Assembly: GCA_036270095.1 (NCBI GenBank)
Contig: DATBDE010000149.1
Span: 1 to 64,000, forward strand
Direction: 5' to 3'
DNA length: 64,000 nucleotides
Source: DATBDE01 sp036270095
GTDB taxonomy: Bacteria > Actinomycetota > Thermoleophilia > Solirubrobacterales > Solirubrobacteraceae
Position numbers and translations under genes: made by a program. The notes below the pieces were generated by a model. The model saw only the letters and a program-made list of their open reading frames with translations, was not told where the DNA came from and made no database searches. Positions within the stretch are counted from its first letter, which is position 1, and every line of letters starts with the position of its first letter. Below, one piece after another: positions 22,643 to 31,825 of this stretch.

Positions 22643-25600
22643 GTGACCTCCTCGCCCGTCGCGCACCTGCATGTCCACTCTGAATACTCCCTGCTCGACG
22701 GGGCGTGCAAGATCGACGCGCTCGCCGAGCGGGCGGCGGCCTTCGGCCAACCGGCGCTCGGGCTGACCGACCACGGCGTCATGAACGGCGCCGTCGAGCT
22801 CTACAAGGCCTGCAAGGCGCACGGGATCAAGCCGATCGTGGGCTGCGAGGCCTACCTGGTCGATGACCGCAAGGCGCCGGGAAAGGACGCCGCGGGCCGG
22901 ATCGAGCGGCACCACCTCACGCTGCTGGCGGCGTCGGACGCCGGCTACCGCAACCTGGTCAAGCTCTCCTCGACCGGGTTCCTCGAGGGCCTGCACCGGG
23001 GCAAGCCCTCGGTCGACCTCGACCTGCTCGACCGCCACTCCGAGGGCGTGATCGCGCTCTCGGGCTGCCTGGCCTCGAAGCTGTGCTCGAACATTGTCGA
23101 CGGCCGGGTGGCGGACGCCCGCGCCCATCTCGACGACCTCATCCAGGCCTTCGGGCCCGAGCAGGTCTACCTGGAGGTGCAGCGCAACGGCCTGGCGGCG
23201 CAGGACCGGGCCAACGAGCACGTGGTGCGCTTCGCCCAGGAGGTCGGCCGCCCGCTCGTAGGCACCGCCGACGTGCACTACCTGCGCCGCGAGGACTACC
23301 ACCACCACAGCGCGCTGCTGTGCGTGCAGACCAAGAGCACGCTGGACGCCCCGAAGCTGAAGTTCGAGACCAACGAGTTCTTCCTGAAGTCCTCCGAGGA
23401 GATGGCCGAGGCGTTCTCCGCATGGCCCGAGGCGCTGCAGGCCACGCTGGACATCGCCGAGCGCTGCGACGTCGAGCTCGAGCTCGGCAAGCAGCTCATC
23501 CCGCGCTTTCCCACCCCGGACGGCGAGCCCGAGGAGGGTTACCTGCGCGCGCGGGTGTACGAGGGTCTGCGCGAGCGCTACGGCGATCCGCTCCCGGCCG
23601 AGGCCAGCGAGCGCGCCGACAACGAGCTCGCCGTGATCGAGCGCATGGGCTTCTCCGCCTACTTCCTCATCGTGTGGGACTTCGTCCGCTACGCGAAGGA
23701 CAACGGCGTGGCCGTGGGGCCGGGCCGCGGCAGCGCCGCGGGCTCGCTCGTCTCCTACGCGCTGCGCATCACCGATGTCGACCCGCTGCGCTACGGGCTG
23801 CTGTTCGAGCGGTTCCTCAACCCCGAGCGCGTGTCCATGCCCGACATCGACATCGACTTCTCAGTCCGCGGGCGCGACCGCGTGATCCGCTACGTGACCG
23901 AGAAGTACGGGCGCGAGTCGGTCGCGCAGATCGTGACCTTCGGCAAGATGTTCCCGCGCGCGGCCACGCGCGACGCCGCGCGGGTGCTCGGCCACGAGTA
24001 CGGCGCCGGGGACCGCCTGGCCAAGCTCATCCCCGACCCGATCATGGGCCGGCCGCCGTCGTTCGCCGACTGCCTGAAGGAGGGCCAGCCGCTGGCGGCG
24101 GCGATCAAGGAGGACGCGACGGCCAAGCAGATCGTCGACGTCGCCCAGGGGCTGGAGGGCATCGTGCGCAACTCGTCCATCCACGCCGCCGCGGTGGTCA
24201 TCGCGGACCGGCCGCTCACCGACATCGTGCCGCTACAGCTGGCCGAGTCCGGCGACGAGGTGCGCGTGGTGACGCAGTTCTCGATGAAGCCGATCGAGGA
24301 GATCGGCCTGCTCAAGATGGACTTCCTCGGCCTGCGCAACCTCGACGTGATCGAGGACGCGCTGGACATCATCGTGCGCTCGACGGGCACCCGCCCGGAC
24401 ATGTCGACGCTGGACATGGCCGACGAGAAGACCTACGCGATGCTGGCCCGGGGCGACTCGGTCGGCGTGTTCCAGTTCGAGTCCGAGGGCATGCGGGAGG
24501 CCCTGAAGAAGGTGCGCACGACGGAGTTCGACGACGTCGTGGCCCTCAACGCGCTCTACCGCCCGGGCGCGCTGGACCAGATCCCGACCTACGCCCAGGG
24601 CAAGCGCAACCCCGAGACGGTCAGCTACCGCGACGAGCGCCTGCGCCCGATCCTCGAGGAGACCAAGGGCGTGGTCCTCTACCAGGAGCAGGCGATGCGG
24701 ATCGCCAAGGAGCTGGCCGGGTTCTCGGGCGCCCGCGCGGACGACCTGCGCAAGGCGATCGGCAAGAAGAACCGCGAGAAAATGGCCGAGCTCAAGCCCG
24801 AGTTCTTTGCGGGCTGCCGGGCCAACGGGGTGGCCGAGGCGACGATCGAGTGGCTGTGGCAGACGAACGAGAAGTCGGCCGACTACTCGTTCAACAAGTC
24901 CCACGCCGCCTGCTACGCGCTGATCGGCTACCGCACGGCGTGGCTGAAGGCCAACTACCCGGCCGAGTACATGGCCGCGCTGATCTCCTCGGTCATGGAC
25001 ACGAAGGACAAGGTCCCGTTCTTCGTGGCCCGCTGCGAGGAGATGGGGATCGAGATCCTGCCGCCCGACGTCAACCTCTCCGACCACGACTTCGTGGTCA
25101 CCGGCGGCAAGATCCGGTTCGGGCTCGACGCGGTCAAGGGCATCGGCTACGCCGCGGTGGAGGCGATCAAGCGGGCGCGCGGGGACGGCGGCGAGTTCTC
25201 CTCGCTGTGGGACTTCTGCGAGCGGGTCGACAACCGCGCGGTCAACAAGAAGGCCATCGAGGCGCTGATCAAGTGCGGGGCGTTCGGCACCACGGGCGAC
25301 TCGCGCAAGGGCATGCTCGACGTGCTCGAGGCCGCCCAGGGCGCCGGCGCGCAGACCCAGCAGGACGCGCTCATCGGCCAGGGCTCGATCTTCGACCTCG
25401 GGTCAGGCGGTGACGCCGGCGGGGTCGAGGCTTCGCCGTTCGCGCGCCCGGCGCACCCGGTCATCCCGCCCGAGGAGTTCGACCAGGCCGAGCTGCTGGC
25501 CATCGAGAAGGAGTCCATCGGCCTGTTCATCTCCGCCCACCCCCTCAAGCCGCTGCGCGAGGCGCTGCGGGCGCGGGTGGACTGCCCGCTGGCCGACGTG

Positions 25601-26155
25601 AGCGCGAAGCGCGACCGCGACCAGGTCACGGTGGGCGGGATCATCACCGAGGCCAAGAAGATCCGCACCCGCAACGGCGACCCGATGATGTTCGCCACCC
25701 TCGACGACCTCGAGGGCTCGGTGGAGATCCTCGTGTTCGGCAAGGCGCTCGAGGCCTACGGGGGCGAGCTCGGCGTCGACCAGGTCGTGCTCGTGCGCGG
25801 GCGCGTGGACCACAAGGACGCCACGAGGACGAGCGTCGTGGCCCAGGACCTCGAGCGCTTCGACCCCTCGCCCGAGGAGGTGGAGGCCGCGCGGGCGGCC
25901 GCCGCCCAGGCGGCGCTGCCGCCGGAGCCGTTCTGCCTCAGCGTGGACGCCGCGCGCCTGCCGGCGAGCATCGTCGACGACCTCAAGGACCTGCTCGAGC
26001 GCTTCCCGGGCCAGGCCGAGTTCGTGCTCCGGATGCGCACCTCCGCGGGCGAGCGGAGGCTGCGGTTCGGGGCGGGCTACCGCGTCGACGCCAACGCCTC
26101 GCTGCGAGCGCTGTTGCAGGACCTGCTCGGCGAAGCTGCCGTGTTGGCGGCCTGA
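22643..26155 (+). CDS. dnaE: DNA polymerase III alpha subunit
   Basis: 1170 residues, DnaE1 type. GTG 22643 is placed just before the PHP domain (HLHVHSEYSLLDG, LTDHGVMNGAVELY); the long N-terminal extension of the open frame is discarded. The polymerase core has GPGRGSAAGSLVSY and the catalytic aspartates near residue 403 in MPDIDIDFSVRGRD. Then come the tandem helix-hairpin-helix region, KSHAACYALIGYRTAWLK, and a C-terminal OB-fold (VTVGGIITEAKKIRTRNGDP). The PHP metal ligands look intact, so a proofreading role is possible, as in mycobacterial DnaE1. Ends at a long inverted repeat. Confidence 0.97.
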   Translation: MTSSPVAHLHVHSEYSLLDGACKIDALAERAAAFGQPALGLTDHGVMNGAVELYKACKAHGIKPIVGCEAYLVDDRKAPGKDAAGRIERHHLTLLAASDAGYRNLVKLSSTGFLEGLHRGKPSVDLDLLDRHSEGVIALSGCLASKLCSNIVDGRVADARAHLDDLIQAFGPEQVYLEVQRNGLAAQDRANEHVVRFAQEVGRPLVGTADVHYLRREDYHHHSALLCVQTKSTLDAPKLKFETNEFFLKSSEEMAEAFSAWPEALQATLDIAERCDVELELGKQLIPRFPTPDGEPEEGYLRARVYEGLRERYGDPLPAEASERADNELAVIERMGFSAYFLIVWDFVRYAKDNGVAVGPGRGSAAGSLVSYALRITDVDPLRYGLLFERFLNPERVSMPDIDIDFSVRGRDRVIRYVTEKYGRESVAQIVTFGKMFPRAATRDAARVLGHEYGAGDRLAKLIPDPIMGRPPSFADCLKEGQPLAAAIKEDATAKQIVDVAQGLEGIVRNSSIHAAAVVIADRPLTDIVPLQLAESGDEVRVVTQFSMKPIEEIGLLKMDFLGLRNLDVIEDALDIIVRSTGTRPDMSTLDMADEKTYAMLARGDSVGVFQFESEGMREALKKVRTTEFDDVVALNALYRPGALDQIPTYAQGKRNPETVSYRDERLRPILEETKGVVLYQEQAMRIAKELAGFSGARADDLRKAIGKKNREKMAELKPEFFAGCRANGVAEATIEWLWQTNEKSADYSFNKSHAACYALIGYRTAWLKANYPAEYMAALISSVMDTKDKVPFFVARCEEMGIEILPPDVNLSDHDFVVTGGKIRFGLDAVKGIGYAAVEAIKRARGDGGEFSSLWDFCERVDNRAVNKKAIEALIKCGAFGTTGDSRKGMLDVLEAAQGAGAQTQQDALIGQGSIFDLGSGGDAGGVEASPFARPAHPVIPPEEFDQAELLAIEKESIGLFISAHPLKPLREALRARVDCPLADVSAKRDRDQVTVGGIITEAKKIRTRNGDPMMFATLDDLEGSVEILVFGKALEAYGGELGVDQVVLVRGRVDHKDATRTSVVAQDLERFDPSPEEVEAARAAAAQAALPPEPFCLSVDAARLPASIVDDLKDLLERFPGQAEFVLRMRTSAGERRLRFGAGYRVDANASLRALLQDLLGEAAVLAA

Positions 26156-26256
26156 GGGCCATTCTCGACGCCCCTCGCTGCGTCGTCGCCCGCTCGCGTG
26201 CGAAGCACGCCACGCGGACTGCGTCCTTGCGAGGAGCGCCGAGCGATGGCCCTCAG
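26152..26256. repeat. Long imperfect inverted repeat between convergent genes
   Basis: CTGAGGGCCAT at 26152-26162 and ATGGCCCTCAG at 26246-26256 are exact inverted copies; inside, CTCGC and GCGAG blocks and GCGTGC-GAA-GCACGC continue the pairing. It starts within the dnaE stop and ends before the convergent gene's stop, so it may serve as a terminator for both strands. Confidence 0.65.
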
Positions 26257-26269
26257 AACGCGACGGCGA

Positions 26270-26776
26270 TCAGAAGAAGACCACCTGGAATTCGGCGTTG
26301 GCCAGGTTGCCGTTGGAGGCGTTGGTGACCACCGAGGCCTGCTCGGGGCCGGGGCACACCGGGTCGTCGCCGCCGACGCGCGCGCTCACGAAGAACGTGT
26401 TCGTGTTGACGTTCGGGTTGCCGGTGCTCGGGTGGTCCAGGGTGGCCGAGGCCACGTTGGGCGTGAACGGCATGTTGTAGAAGCAGAAGTAGCCGGGCGT
26501 GGGGGAGATGACGTTGCCCTGGCTGATGTTCTGGCCCTTGAGCACGGCCGGGCCGCCGCTGATGTCGGCCCACCCGAGGTAGTTGCCGACTCCGGCCGCG
26601 AGCAGGGCCTTGTTGGCCGTGTCCTGGGCCGAGTTCGCCGTCTTGAGCGCCTTCTTGGCGGTCGAGTTCGCGCTGGCGACGCCGGCGATCGGGGGTCCGG
26701 CGAGCGCCGGCCCGGCGAGGGCGACGGCGAGGACCACCGCGACGAGCGCGGCGGCGGGAAGCATGAGCTTGCGCAT
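26270..26776 (-). CDS. Secreted protein, tandem paralogue A
   Basis: 168 residues from ATG 26776, with AAGGAGA ten bases upstream. Signal peptide 1-28 (MRKLMLPAAALVAVVLAVAL, cleavage after AGPALA). Next an Ala/Lys-rich helical stretch (TAKKALKTANSAQDTANKAL), then VGNYLGWADISGGPAVLKGQ, GYFCFYNMPFTP and GGDDPVCPGPEQASVVT. The two Cys could form a disulphide. I recognise no family with a known function. The paralogue at 26907 is the same length and very similar throughout. Confidence 0.85.
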   Translation of the reverse strand: MRKLMLPAAALVAVVLAVALAGPALAGPPIAGVASANSTAKKALKTANSAQDTANKALLAAGVGNYLGWADISGGPAVLKGQNISQGNVISPTPGYFCFYNMPFTPNVASATLDHPSTGNPNVNTNTFFVSARVGGDDPVCPGPEQASVVTNASNGNLANAEFQVVFF

Positions 26777-26906
26777 GCGGATGCGTCTCCTTGTGCTGGT
26801 TGGCACGGCCGACGCTAACCGGGTGGAGGGTGCGCTGCAGCAAAACCGGCCGGCCCAACCCATGCGGGGCGGAGCCGGCCGTGATGCTTCGGGACGGGTC
26901 GAACGT

Positions 26907-27413
26907 CTAGCTGAAGACCACCTGGAACTCGGCGTTGCCGAGGTTCCCGGCGGACGTGTTGGTCACGACGGTGGCCTGCTCCTGACCGGGGCAGACCGGG
27001 TCGTCAGCGCCGACGCGGGCGCTCACGAAGTACGTGGTCGTGTTGACCGACGGGGTGCCCGTGACCGGGTGCGTCAGCGTGGCGTTGGCGACGTGCGGCG
27101 TGAACGGCATGTTGTAGAAGCAGAAGTAGCCGGGGGTCGGCGACGTCACGTTGGACTGGGTGATGTTCTGCCCCTTCAACAGGGTGGGCCCGCCGCTGAT
27201 CTGGGCGTAGCCGAGGTAGTTGCCGACGGCACTGGCCAGCAGCGCCTTGTTGGCGGTGTCCTGGGCCGTGTTGGCGACCTTGAGCGCCTTCTTGGCCGTC
27301 TTGGCGGCGCTGGCGGTTCCGTCCACGTGGTTGTTGGCGAGCGCAGGGCCGGCCAGGGCAACCGCGAGGACCACCGCGATGAGCGCGACGATCGGGATTG
27401 TGAGCTTGCGCAT
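26907..27413 (-). CDS. Secreted protein, tandem paralogue B
   Basis: 168 residues from ATG 27413 with AGGAGG nine bases before it. Same plan as its neighbour: signal peptide MRKLTIPIVALIAVVLAVAL, helical TAKKALKVANTAQDTANKAL, VGNYLGYAQISGGPTLLKGQ, GYFCFYNMPFTP, FVSARVGADDPVCPG and a closing NAEFQVVF. Start and end are conserved between the pair and the middle differs, which fits a duplication kept under selection. Extracellular; function unknown. Confidence 0.85.
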   Translation of the reverse strand: MRKLTIPIVALIAVVLAVALAGPALANNHVDGTASAAKTAKKALKVANTAQDTANKALLASAVGNYLGYAQISGGPTLLKGQNITQSNVTSPTPGYFCFYNMPFTPHVANATLTHPVTGTPSVNTTTYFVSARVGADDPVCPGQEQATVVTNTSAGNLGNAEFQVVFS

Positions 27414-27517
27414 TGCGTGTGCCTCCTAGGGGGTTAGGTGTGCGGGTCCCACCGTCCCGCAGGAATGCCCCTGGCTCCGCGCGCGGCGCGACGGTGCGCG
27501 TGTCGAGTTCGCGACAG

Positions 27518-28393
27518 TCAGCGCAGGCTGAGCTCGGAGACCTCGATGGCGCCGCCCTTGGGCGGCAGCGAGGTGATCCACAGCAGCACGTGGCGGTACG
27601 CGCGCCCGGTGGCGTCGAGCTTGACCGCCTTGACCCGCTTCACGTTCTTGACGGTGGCGAGCTTGGTCCAGCCGCTGAGCGCCTTGGGCGCCGCGGCGCC
27701 AGCCGCGCCGTAGACCTGCGCGGAGAAGCCGGGCGTGGGCGTCGTGACGGTCAGGCGCGTTGGGGAGACGGCGTGCTCCGGGTTCACGTAGAGCCCGACC
27801 CCGGCCTTGTTGAGGGCCTGGTAGTCCTCGCTCGACCAGGCGGTGCTCGGGTTTCCGTCGGTGGTCAGGGGGACGAGGCCGGCGTGCTCGGAGCCGTCGC
27901 CGAGCGGGTCGTAGGAGCCGCCGGCGGTGAGCGCGATGCGCTTCGCGGCGACGGCGGGCCGGTCGACGGGCATGGAGGTCGCGGGAGCGGTCGGGGCGGC
28001 CGCGGAGGTCGGCGGCGGCGCGGGGCCGGCGGTGCGAGCGTGCGCGCGGGCCGTCGTCGCGGACGTGTCCGTGTCGCCGGCGGTCGAGACCACCGACCCG
28101 ACGACGATGCCCACGGCCCCGACGGCGAGGATGGCGCCGACCAGCCCGGCGGTGCCGATCATCCGGCGGCCGAGGTGGCGCTGGGCGCCGCGGTGTGGTT
28201 CCGGGGGCGCGGCGCTCTGCGGCTCCGGCACTGGTGGCGGGGCGCTCTGCGGCTCCGGCGGGGTTTGCGGTTCCGGTGGCGGGACGCTGTGCTCGACCGG
28301 CTCGGGCGCCTCTTCCTCACCCGCTCGCTCCTGGCGCGAGCGGTGGTAGCGCTCGCGGACCGAGCGGGGCAGGATTCCGGGGGGAGGGGTCAC
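27518..28393 (-). CDS. Membrane protein with MviN/F5-8-type extracellular domain
   Basis: 291 residues, GTG start, 12 bases after the nfo stop and on the same strand. A cytoplasmic N-terminus with Pro/Glu repeats (PPEPQTPPEPQ) precedes one membrane span (MIGTAGLVGAILAVGAVGIV). The outer part has an Ala/Pro/Thr linker and a beta-sandwich region: PLTTDGNPSTAWSSEDYQAL, AGVGLYVNPEH, VKAVKLDATG, and the ending IEVSELSLR. This pattern (DGNPSTAW, GVGLYV) is shared with the extracellular domain of actinobacterial MviN/Rv3910-like proteins, a carbohydrate-binding-type fold. A role as an envelope sensor is inference. Confidence 0.75.
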   Translation of the reverse strand: MTPPPGILPRSVRERYHRSRQERAGEEEAPEPVEHSVPPPEPQTPPEPQSAPPPVPEPQSAAPPEPHRGAQRHLGRRMIGTAGLVGAILAVGAVGIVVGSVVSTAGDTDTSATTARAHARTAGPAPPPTSAAAPTAPATSMPVDRPAVAAKRIALTAGGSYDPLGDGSEHAGLVPLTTDGNPSTAWSSEDYQALNKAGVGLYVNPEHAVSPTRLTVTTPTPGFSAQVYGAAGAAAPKALSGWTKLATVKNVKRVKAVKLDATGRAYRHVLLWITSLPPKGGAIEVSELSLR

Positions 28394-28405
28394 CGCGCGG
28401 GCACT

Positions 28406-29275
28406 CTAGTTCCGGCGGCGGCGTCTCCGGATTCCCTGTTTCCGCAAATTCCAGGCCAGCTGGACCTCCTCGGGATCGGGGCCCTGGCGCTCCTTGCCCT
28501 GGGTCTCGATGACGCATGGGAGGGCGTCGAAGCGCGGCTCGCTCAGGAACGTCGCGCATCCGCGCCGCCCCAGCTCGCCGTCGCCCACGTTCGCGTGGCG
28601 GTCCTTGTTGGACCCCAGCCCGGCGGCCGAGTCGTTGAGGTGCAGCGACCGCAGCCGGTCCTTCCCGACGGCGGCGAAGCATTCGTCGACGACCGCGGTC
28701 ATCCCGTCCGGCTCGCGGATGTCGTAGCCGGAGGCGTAGAGGTGGCAGGAGTCGAGGCAGAGGCCGAGTCGCGGCCCGCCGCCGGCGGCTTGCAGCAGCG
28801 CCGCGAGCTCGGAGAACGACCGCCCCAACGTCCCGCCGGCGCCCGCGGTGTTCTCCAGATGCAGCGGGCAGGTCTCGCTTTCCGCCAGCGCCTCCGCGAT
28901 CACCTTCCCCGACCGCGTGATCGCCCGCTTCACGTCGCCCGCCTTGGCCGAGCCCGCGTGCAGCACCACGGCGTACGCCCCGATCGCGTCGCCCGAGCGC
29001 AGCGCGTTGGTCAGCGCCGTCAGCGACTTACGCCGCAGCGAACGGTCCGAGGACGCGGTGTTGATGAGGTAGACCGCGTGGATCAGCGTCGCCTCGATCG
29101 GCGAGTCCGCGGCGGCCGCGCGGAACGCGGCCGCCTCCTCGTCGGTGTAGACCCGCGACCGCCACGCCCGCGGCGACTGGTTGAAGAACTGGATCGACGT
29201 GGCGTGCCGCTCCACGCCGCGCTCGATCGCGTTCGCCGGCCCACCGGCCGGGGATACGTGGGCGCCGACTAGCAT
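28406..29275 (-). CDS. nfo: Endonuclease IV (AP endonuclease)
   Basis: 289 residues from ATG 29275. TIM-barrel AP endonuclease: MLVGAHVSPAGG, IQFFNQSPRAW, LIHAVYLINTAS, LHLENTAGAGGT, LGLCLDSCHLYASGYD, SLHLNDSAAGLGSNKDRHAN and IETQGKER contain the expected His/Glu/Asp zinc ligands. It nicks DNA at abasic sites in base-excision repair. Divergent from gltX, with only nine bases between the two start codons. The C-terminus is unusually Arg-rich. Confidence 0.95.
   Translation of the reverse strand: MLVGAHVSPAGGPANAIERGVERHATSIQFFNQSPRAWRSRVYTDEEAAAFRAAAADSPIEATLIHAVYLINTASSDRSLRRKSLTALTNALRSGDAIGAYAVVLHAGSAKAGDVKRAITRSGKVIAEALAESETCPLHLENTAGAGGTLGRSFSELAALLQAAGGGPRLGLCLDSCHLYASGYDIREPDGMTAVVDECFAAVGKDRLRSLHLNDSAAGLGSNKDRHANVGDGELGRRGCATFLSEPRFDALPCVIETQGKERQGPDPEEVQLAWNLRKQGIRRRRRRN
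29270..29275 (+). promoter_or_regulatory. -10 element of a leaderless gltX transcript
   Basis: TAGCAT overlaps the first codon of the divergent nfo gene and lies nine bases before ATG 29285. Same hexamer as at thrS. Confidence 0.5.
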
Positions 29276-29284
29276 CGAGATCGC

Positions 29285-30625
29285 ATGCGGGTCCGCTTCG
29301 CTCCTTCGCCTACCGGCGCCCTGCACATCGGCGGGGCGCGCACCGCCCTGTACAACTGGCTGCTCGCCCAGCAGGCGCCGGAGAACCGCCTGGTCCTGCG
29401 CATCGAGGATACGGATCGCGAGCGCTCCACCCCCGAGAACGTCGAGCAGATCCTCGACGCCCTCGGCTGGCTCGACCTCAACTGGGACGAGGGCCCGATC
29501 TTCCAGTCCGACCGCGCCGACCGTCACCGCGAGGTCCTGGCCCAGCTGCTCGAGAACGGCCACGCCTACCGCTCCACCGCCACGGCCGAGGACGTCAAGG
29601 CCTACAAGCAACAGCACGGCTCGGACCGCGGCTTCCGCGGCACGCCCGAGGACACCGGCGCCGTCCGCCTGCGCGTCCCCGACACCGGCGCCACCGTCGT
29701 CGGTGACGTCATCCGCGGGGACACCGCGTTCGAGCACGTCCACCTCGACGACCCGGTCATCGCCCGCGCCGACGGCAGCGTCCTCTACAACTTCGCCGTC
29801 GCCGTCGACGACCTCGACGCCGGCATCACCGACGTCGTCCGCGGCGAGGACCACCTCTCAAATTCCCCCAAGCAGCTGCTCGTCTTCGAGGCGCTGGGCG
29901 TCGAGCCGCCGCGCTACGCCCACCTGCCGCTCCTGCACGGGCCCGACGGCAAGAAGCTCTCCAAGCGCCACGGCGCCGCCTCGGTGCAGGAGCTGCGCGA
30001 CGCCGGCTACCTCCCCGAGGCGCTGCGCAACTACATCGCCCTGCTCGGCTGGGGCTACGACGACGAGACCACGCTGCTGAGCACCGAGCAGATGATCGAG
30101 GGGTTCCGCCTCGAGCGGGTGAGCCGCAACCCCGCCGTCTTCGACGAGCAGAAGCTGCGCTGGATGAACGGCCGCTACCTGCGCGAGCTGCCGCTGGACG
30201 AGTTGACGCGACGGCTCGAGCAGTTCACCGGCCGCTCGGGGATCGAGGGCGCCGTATCCATCGCGCAGGACAAGATGCAGACGCTGGCCGACTTCGAGCC
30301 CCTGTGCGCGTTCATCTTCGACGGTCCCGCTGACGACGCCGCGGCGTTCGACAAGGTCATCGGCGAGGACGGCGGGGCCGAGAACCTCGCTGCCGCCCGC
30401 GCCGCGCTGGCCGCCACCGAGCCCTTCGACCACGAGCACGTCGAGACCGCACTGCGGGGCGTGGTCGAGGAGCGCGGTGTCAAGCCGCGCCAAGTCTTCC
30501 AGCCGCTGCGCGTCGCGCTGGCCGGCAGCACCGTCTCGCCGGGCATCTTCGAAACCGTCGCCCTGCTCGGCCGCGACGAGACCCTGCGGCGGGTCGACGA
30601 GGCGCTCGCGAAGACGACTGCCTAG
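29285..30625 (+). CDS. gltX: Glutamate--tRNA ligase
   Basis: 446 residues. Class I synthetase: APSPTGALHIGGARTA gives the HIGH-type motif at 14-17 and GKKLSKRHGAASV the KMSKS-type motif near 225. LRIEDTDRERS and VVRGEDHLSNSPKQL are family signatures. The C-terminal helical region binds the anticodon (FDEQKLRWMNGRYLR). Whether it also charges tRNA-Gln cannot be told here. ATG follows TAGCAT without a Shine-Dalgarno. Confidence 0.97.
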   Translation: MRVRFAPSPTGALHIGGARTALYNWLLAQQAPENRLVLRIEDTDRERSTPENVEQILDALGWLDLNWDEGPIFQSDRADRHREVLAQLLENGHAYRSTATAEDVKAYKQQHGSDRGFRGTPEDTGAVRLRVPDTGATVVGDVIRGDTAFEHVHLDDPVIARADGSVLYNFAVAVDDLDAGITDVVRGEDHLSNSPKQLLVFEALGVEPPRYAHLPLLHGPDGKKLSKRHGAASVQELRDAGYLPEALRNYIALLGWGYDDETTLLSTEQMIEGFRLERVSRNPAVFDEQKLRWMNGRYLRELPLDELTRRLEQFTGRSGIEGAVSIAQDKMQTLADFEPLCAFIFDGPADDAAAFDKVIGEDGGAENLAAARAALAATEPFDHEHVETALRGVVEERGVKPRQVFQPLRVALAGSTVSPGIFETVALLGRDETLRRVDEALAKTTA

Positions 30626-30705
30626 GCGCCCGAACCATCCGCAAATACGGGGCATCGCAGGATGGGGATCTAAACCTGGGCTCGCTGCCTGCCGATATAC
30701 CGGCC

Positions 30706-31788
30706 GTGTCGAGTCCAACGCTGCCGATGCGTGCCCCAAACCCAGACAACGGTGCCGCGTCGCGGCGGCACAACGAAGGCCACGGACGGCGCCTGACGGC
30801 GGCGTTCGAGGCCCTCGAGGCGTTTCCCGCCCTGGCCGAGTCCCGCAAACGGGTCCTGCGCCTGCTCGGGGAGGAGCGGACCTCGGCCGCAGCCATGGTC
30901 GCGGCGGTCGAGACCGATGTCGCGCTGGCCATCTCGGTCCTGCGCCTGGCCAACAACATCGACGGCGCCCGTCGCGCCCCGGTGGACAACGTCGTCAAGG
31001 CGGTCGAAATCCTCTCGCCCGAGTCCGTGCAGGCCATCGTCAGCCGCACGCGCACCTTCGACTTCTTCGAGCGCACCGGCCTGTGGGACGCCACGCCAGA
31101 ACGCTTCCGCCTGCACGCCGTCTCCACCCAGCACGCCGCCGAGAAGCTCGCGGCCGAGCGCGATTACGAGCACCGCAACCGGCTCATGGTCACCGCGCTG
31201 CTGCACGACGTGGGCAAGCTCGTGCTCATCCACGCCTACCCGGGCTATCCGGCCCAGGTCCACGGCGACGCCCGCACGCCCGAGGAGCGCGTGCGCCGCG
31301 AGCGCCGCGAGCTCGGCGTCGACCACGCCCTGGTCGGCGGCGTGCTCGCGCGGCGCTGGGGCCTGCCGTCGAGCATCGCCTCGACGATCGAGCGCCACCA
31401 CGCCGAGGACGCCTCCGGCGAGGCCGCCTTCGTCCGCCTGGCCGACATGCTCGCCCACTACGCCCAGGGCGCCGCGGTCTCGCCCGCCGAGCTGCTGCGC
31501 ACGGCCCGCACCATCGGCATGGGCGCGGTCGAGCTGCGCGCGGTCATGTACGACATGCCCTACCCGACCGCCGGACGCGCGCGCCACATCGACCCGTGCC
31601 CGCTCTCGGACCGCGAGCTCGACGTGCTCAGGCGCCTCGGCGAGGGGAAGGTCTACAAGCAGATCGCGCACGAGCTGACCCTCTCGACCAGCACCGTGCG
31701 CACGCATCTGCACAACATCTACGGGAAGCTCGGCGCGGTCGACCGTGCCCAGGCCGTTCTGCTGGCCACCGAGCGCGGTTGGCTCTGA
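30706..31788 (+). CDS. HDOD/HD-domain regulator with C-terminal LuxR helix-turn-helix
   Basis: 360 residues, GTG start. Residues about 30-270 form an HDOD-type domain (LLGEERTSAAAMVAAVETDV, VLRLANNIDGARRAP, VKAVEILSPESVQAIVS) with an HD pair H167-D168 in TALLHDVGKLVLIH. Residues about 293-360 are a LuxR/GerE DNA-binding domain: PLSDRELDVLRRLGEGKVYK, QIAHELTLSTSTVRTHLHNI and YGKLGAVDRAQAVL. It is thus a one-component regulator whose input is unknown. It sits between gltX and an Rrf2 regulator on the same strand. Confidence 0.85.
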   Translation: MSSPTLPMRAPNPDNGAASRRHNEGHGRRLTAAFEALEAFPALAESRKRVLRLLGEERTSAAAMVAAVETDVALAISVLRLANNIDGARRAPVDNVVKAVEILSPESVQAIVSRTRTFDFFERTGLWDATPERFRLHAVSTQHAAEKLAAERDYEHRNRLMVTALLHDVGKLVLIHAYPGYPAQVHGDARTPEERVRRERRELGVDHALVGGVLARRWGLPSSIASTIERHHAEDASGEAAFVRLADMLAHYAQGAAVSPAELLRTARTIGMGAVELRAVMYDMPYPTAGRARHIDPCPLSDRELDVLRRLGEGKVYKQIAHELTLSTSTVRTHLHNIYGKLGAVDRAQAVLLATERGWL

Positions 31789-31825
31789 CCGGAAGGCGCA
31801 TAGGATCAGCGGTGATCGCCGCCGC

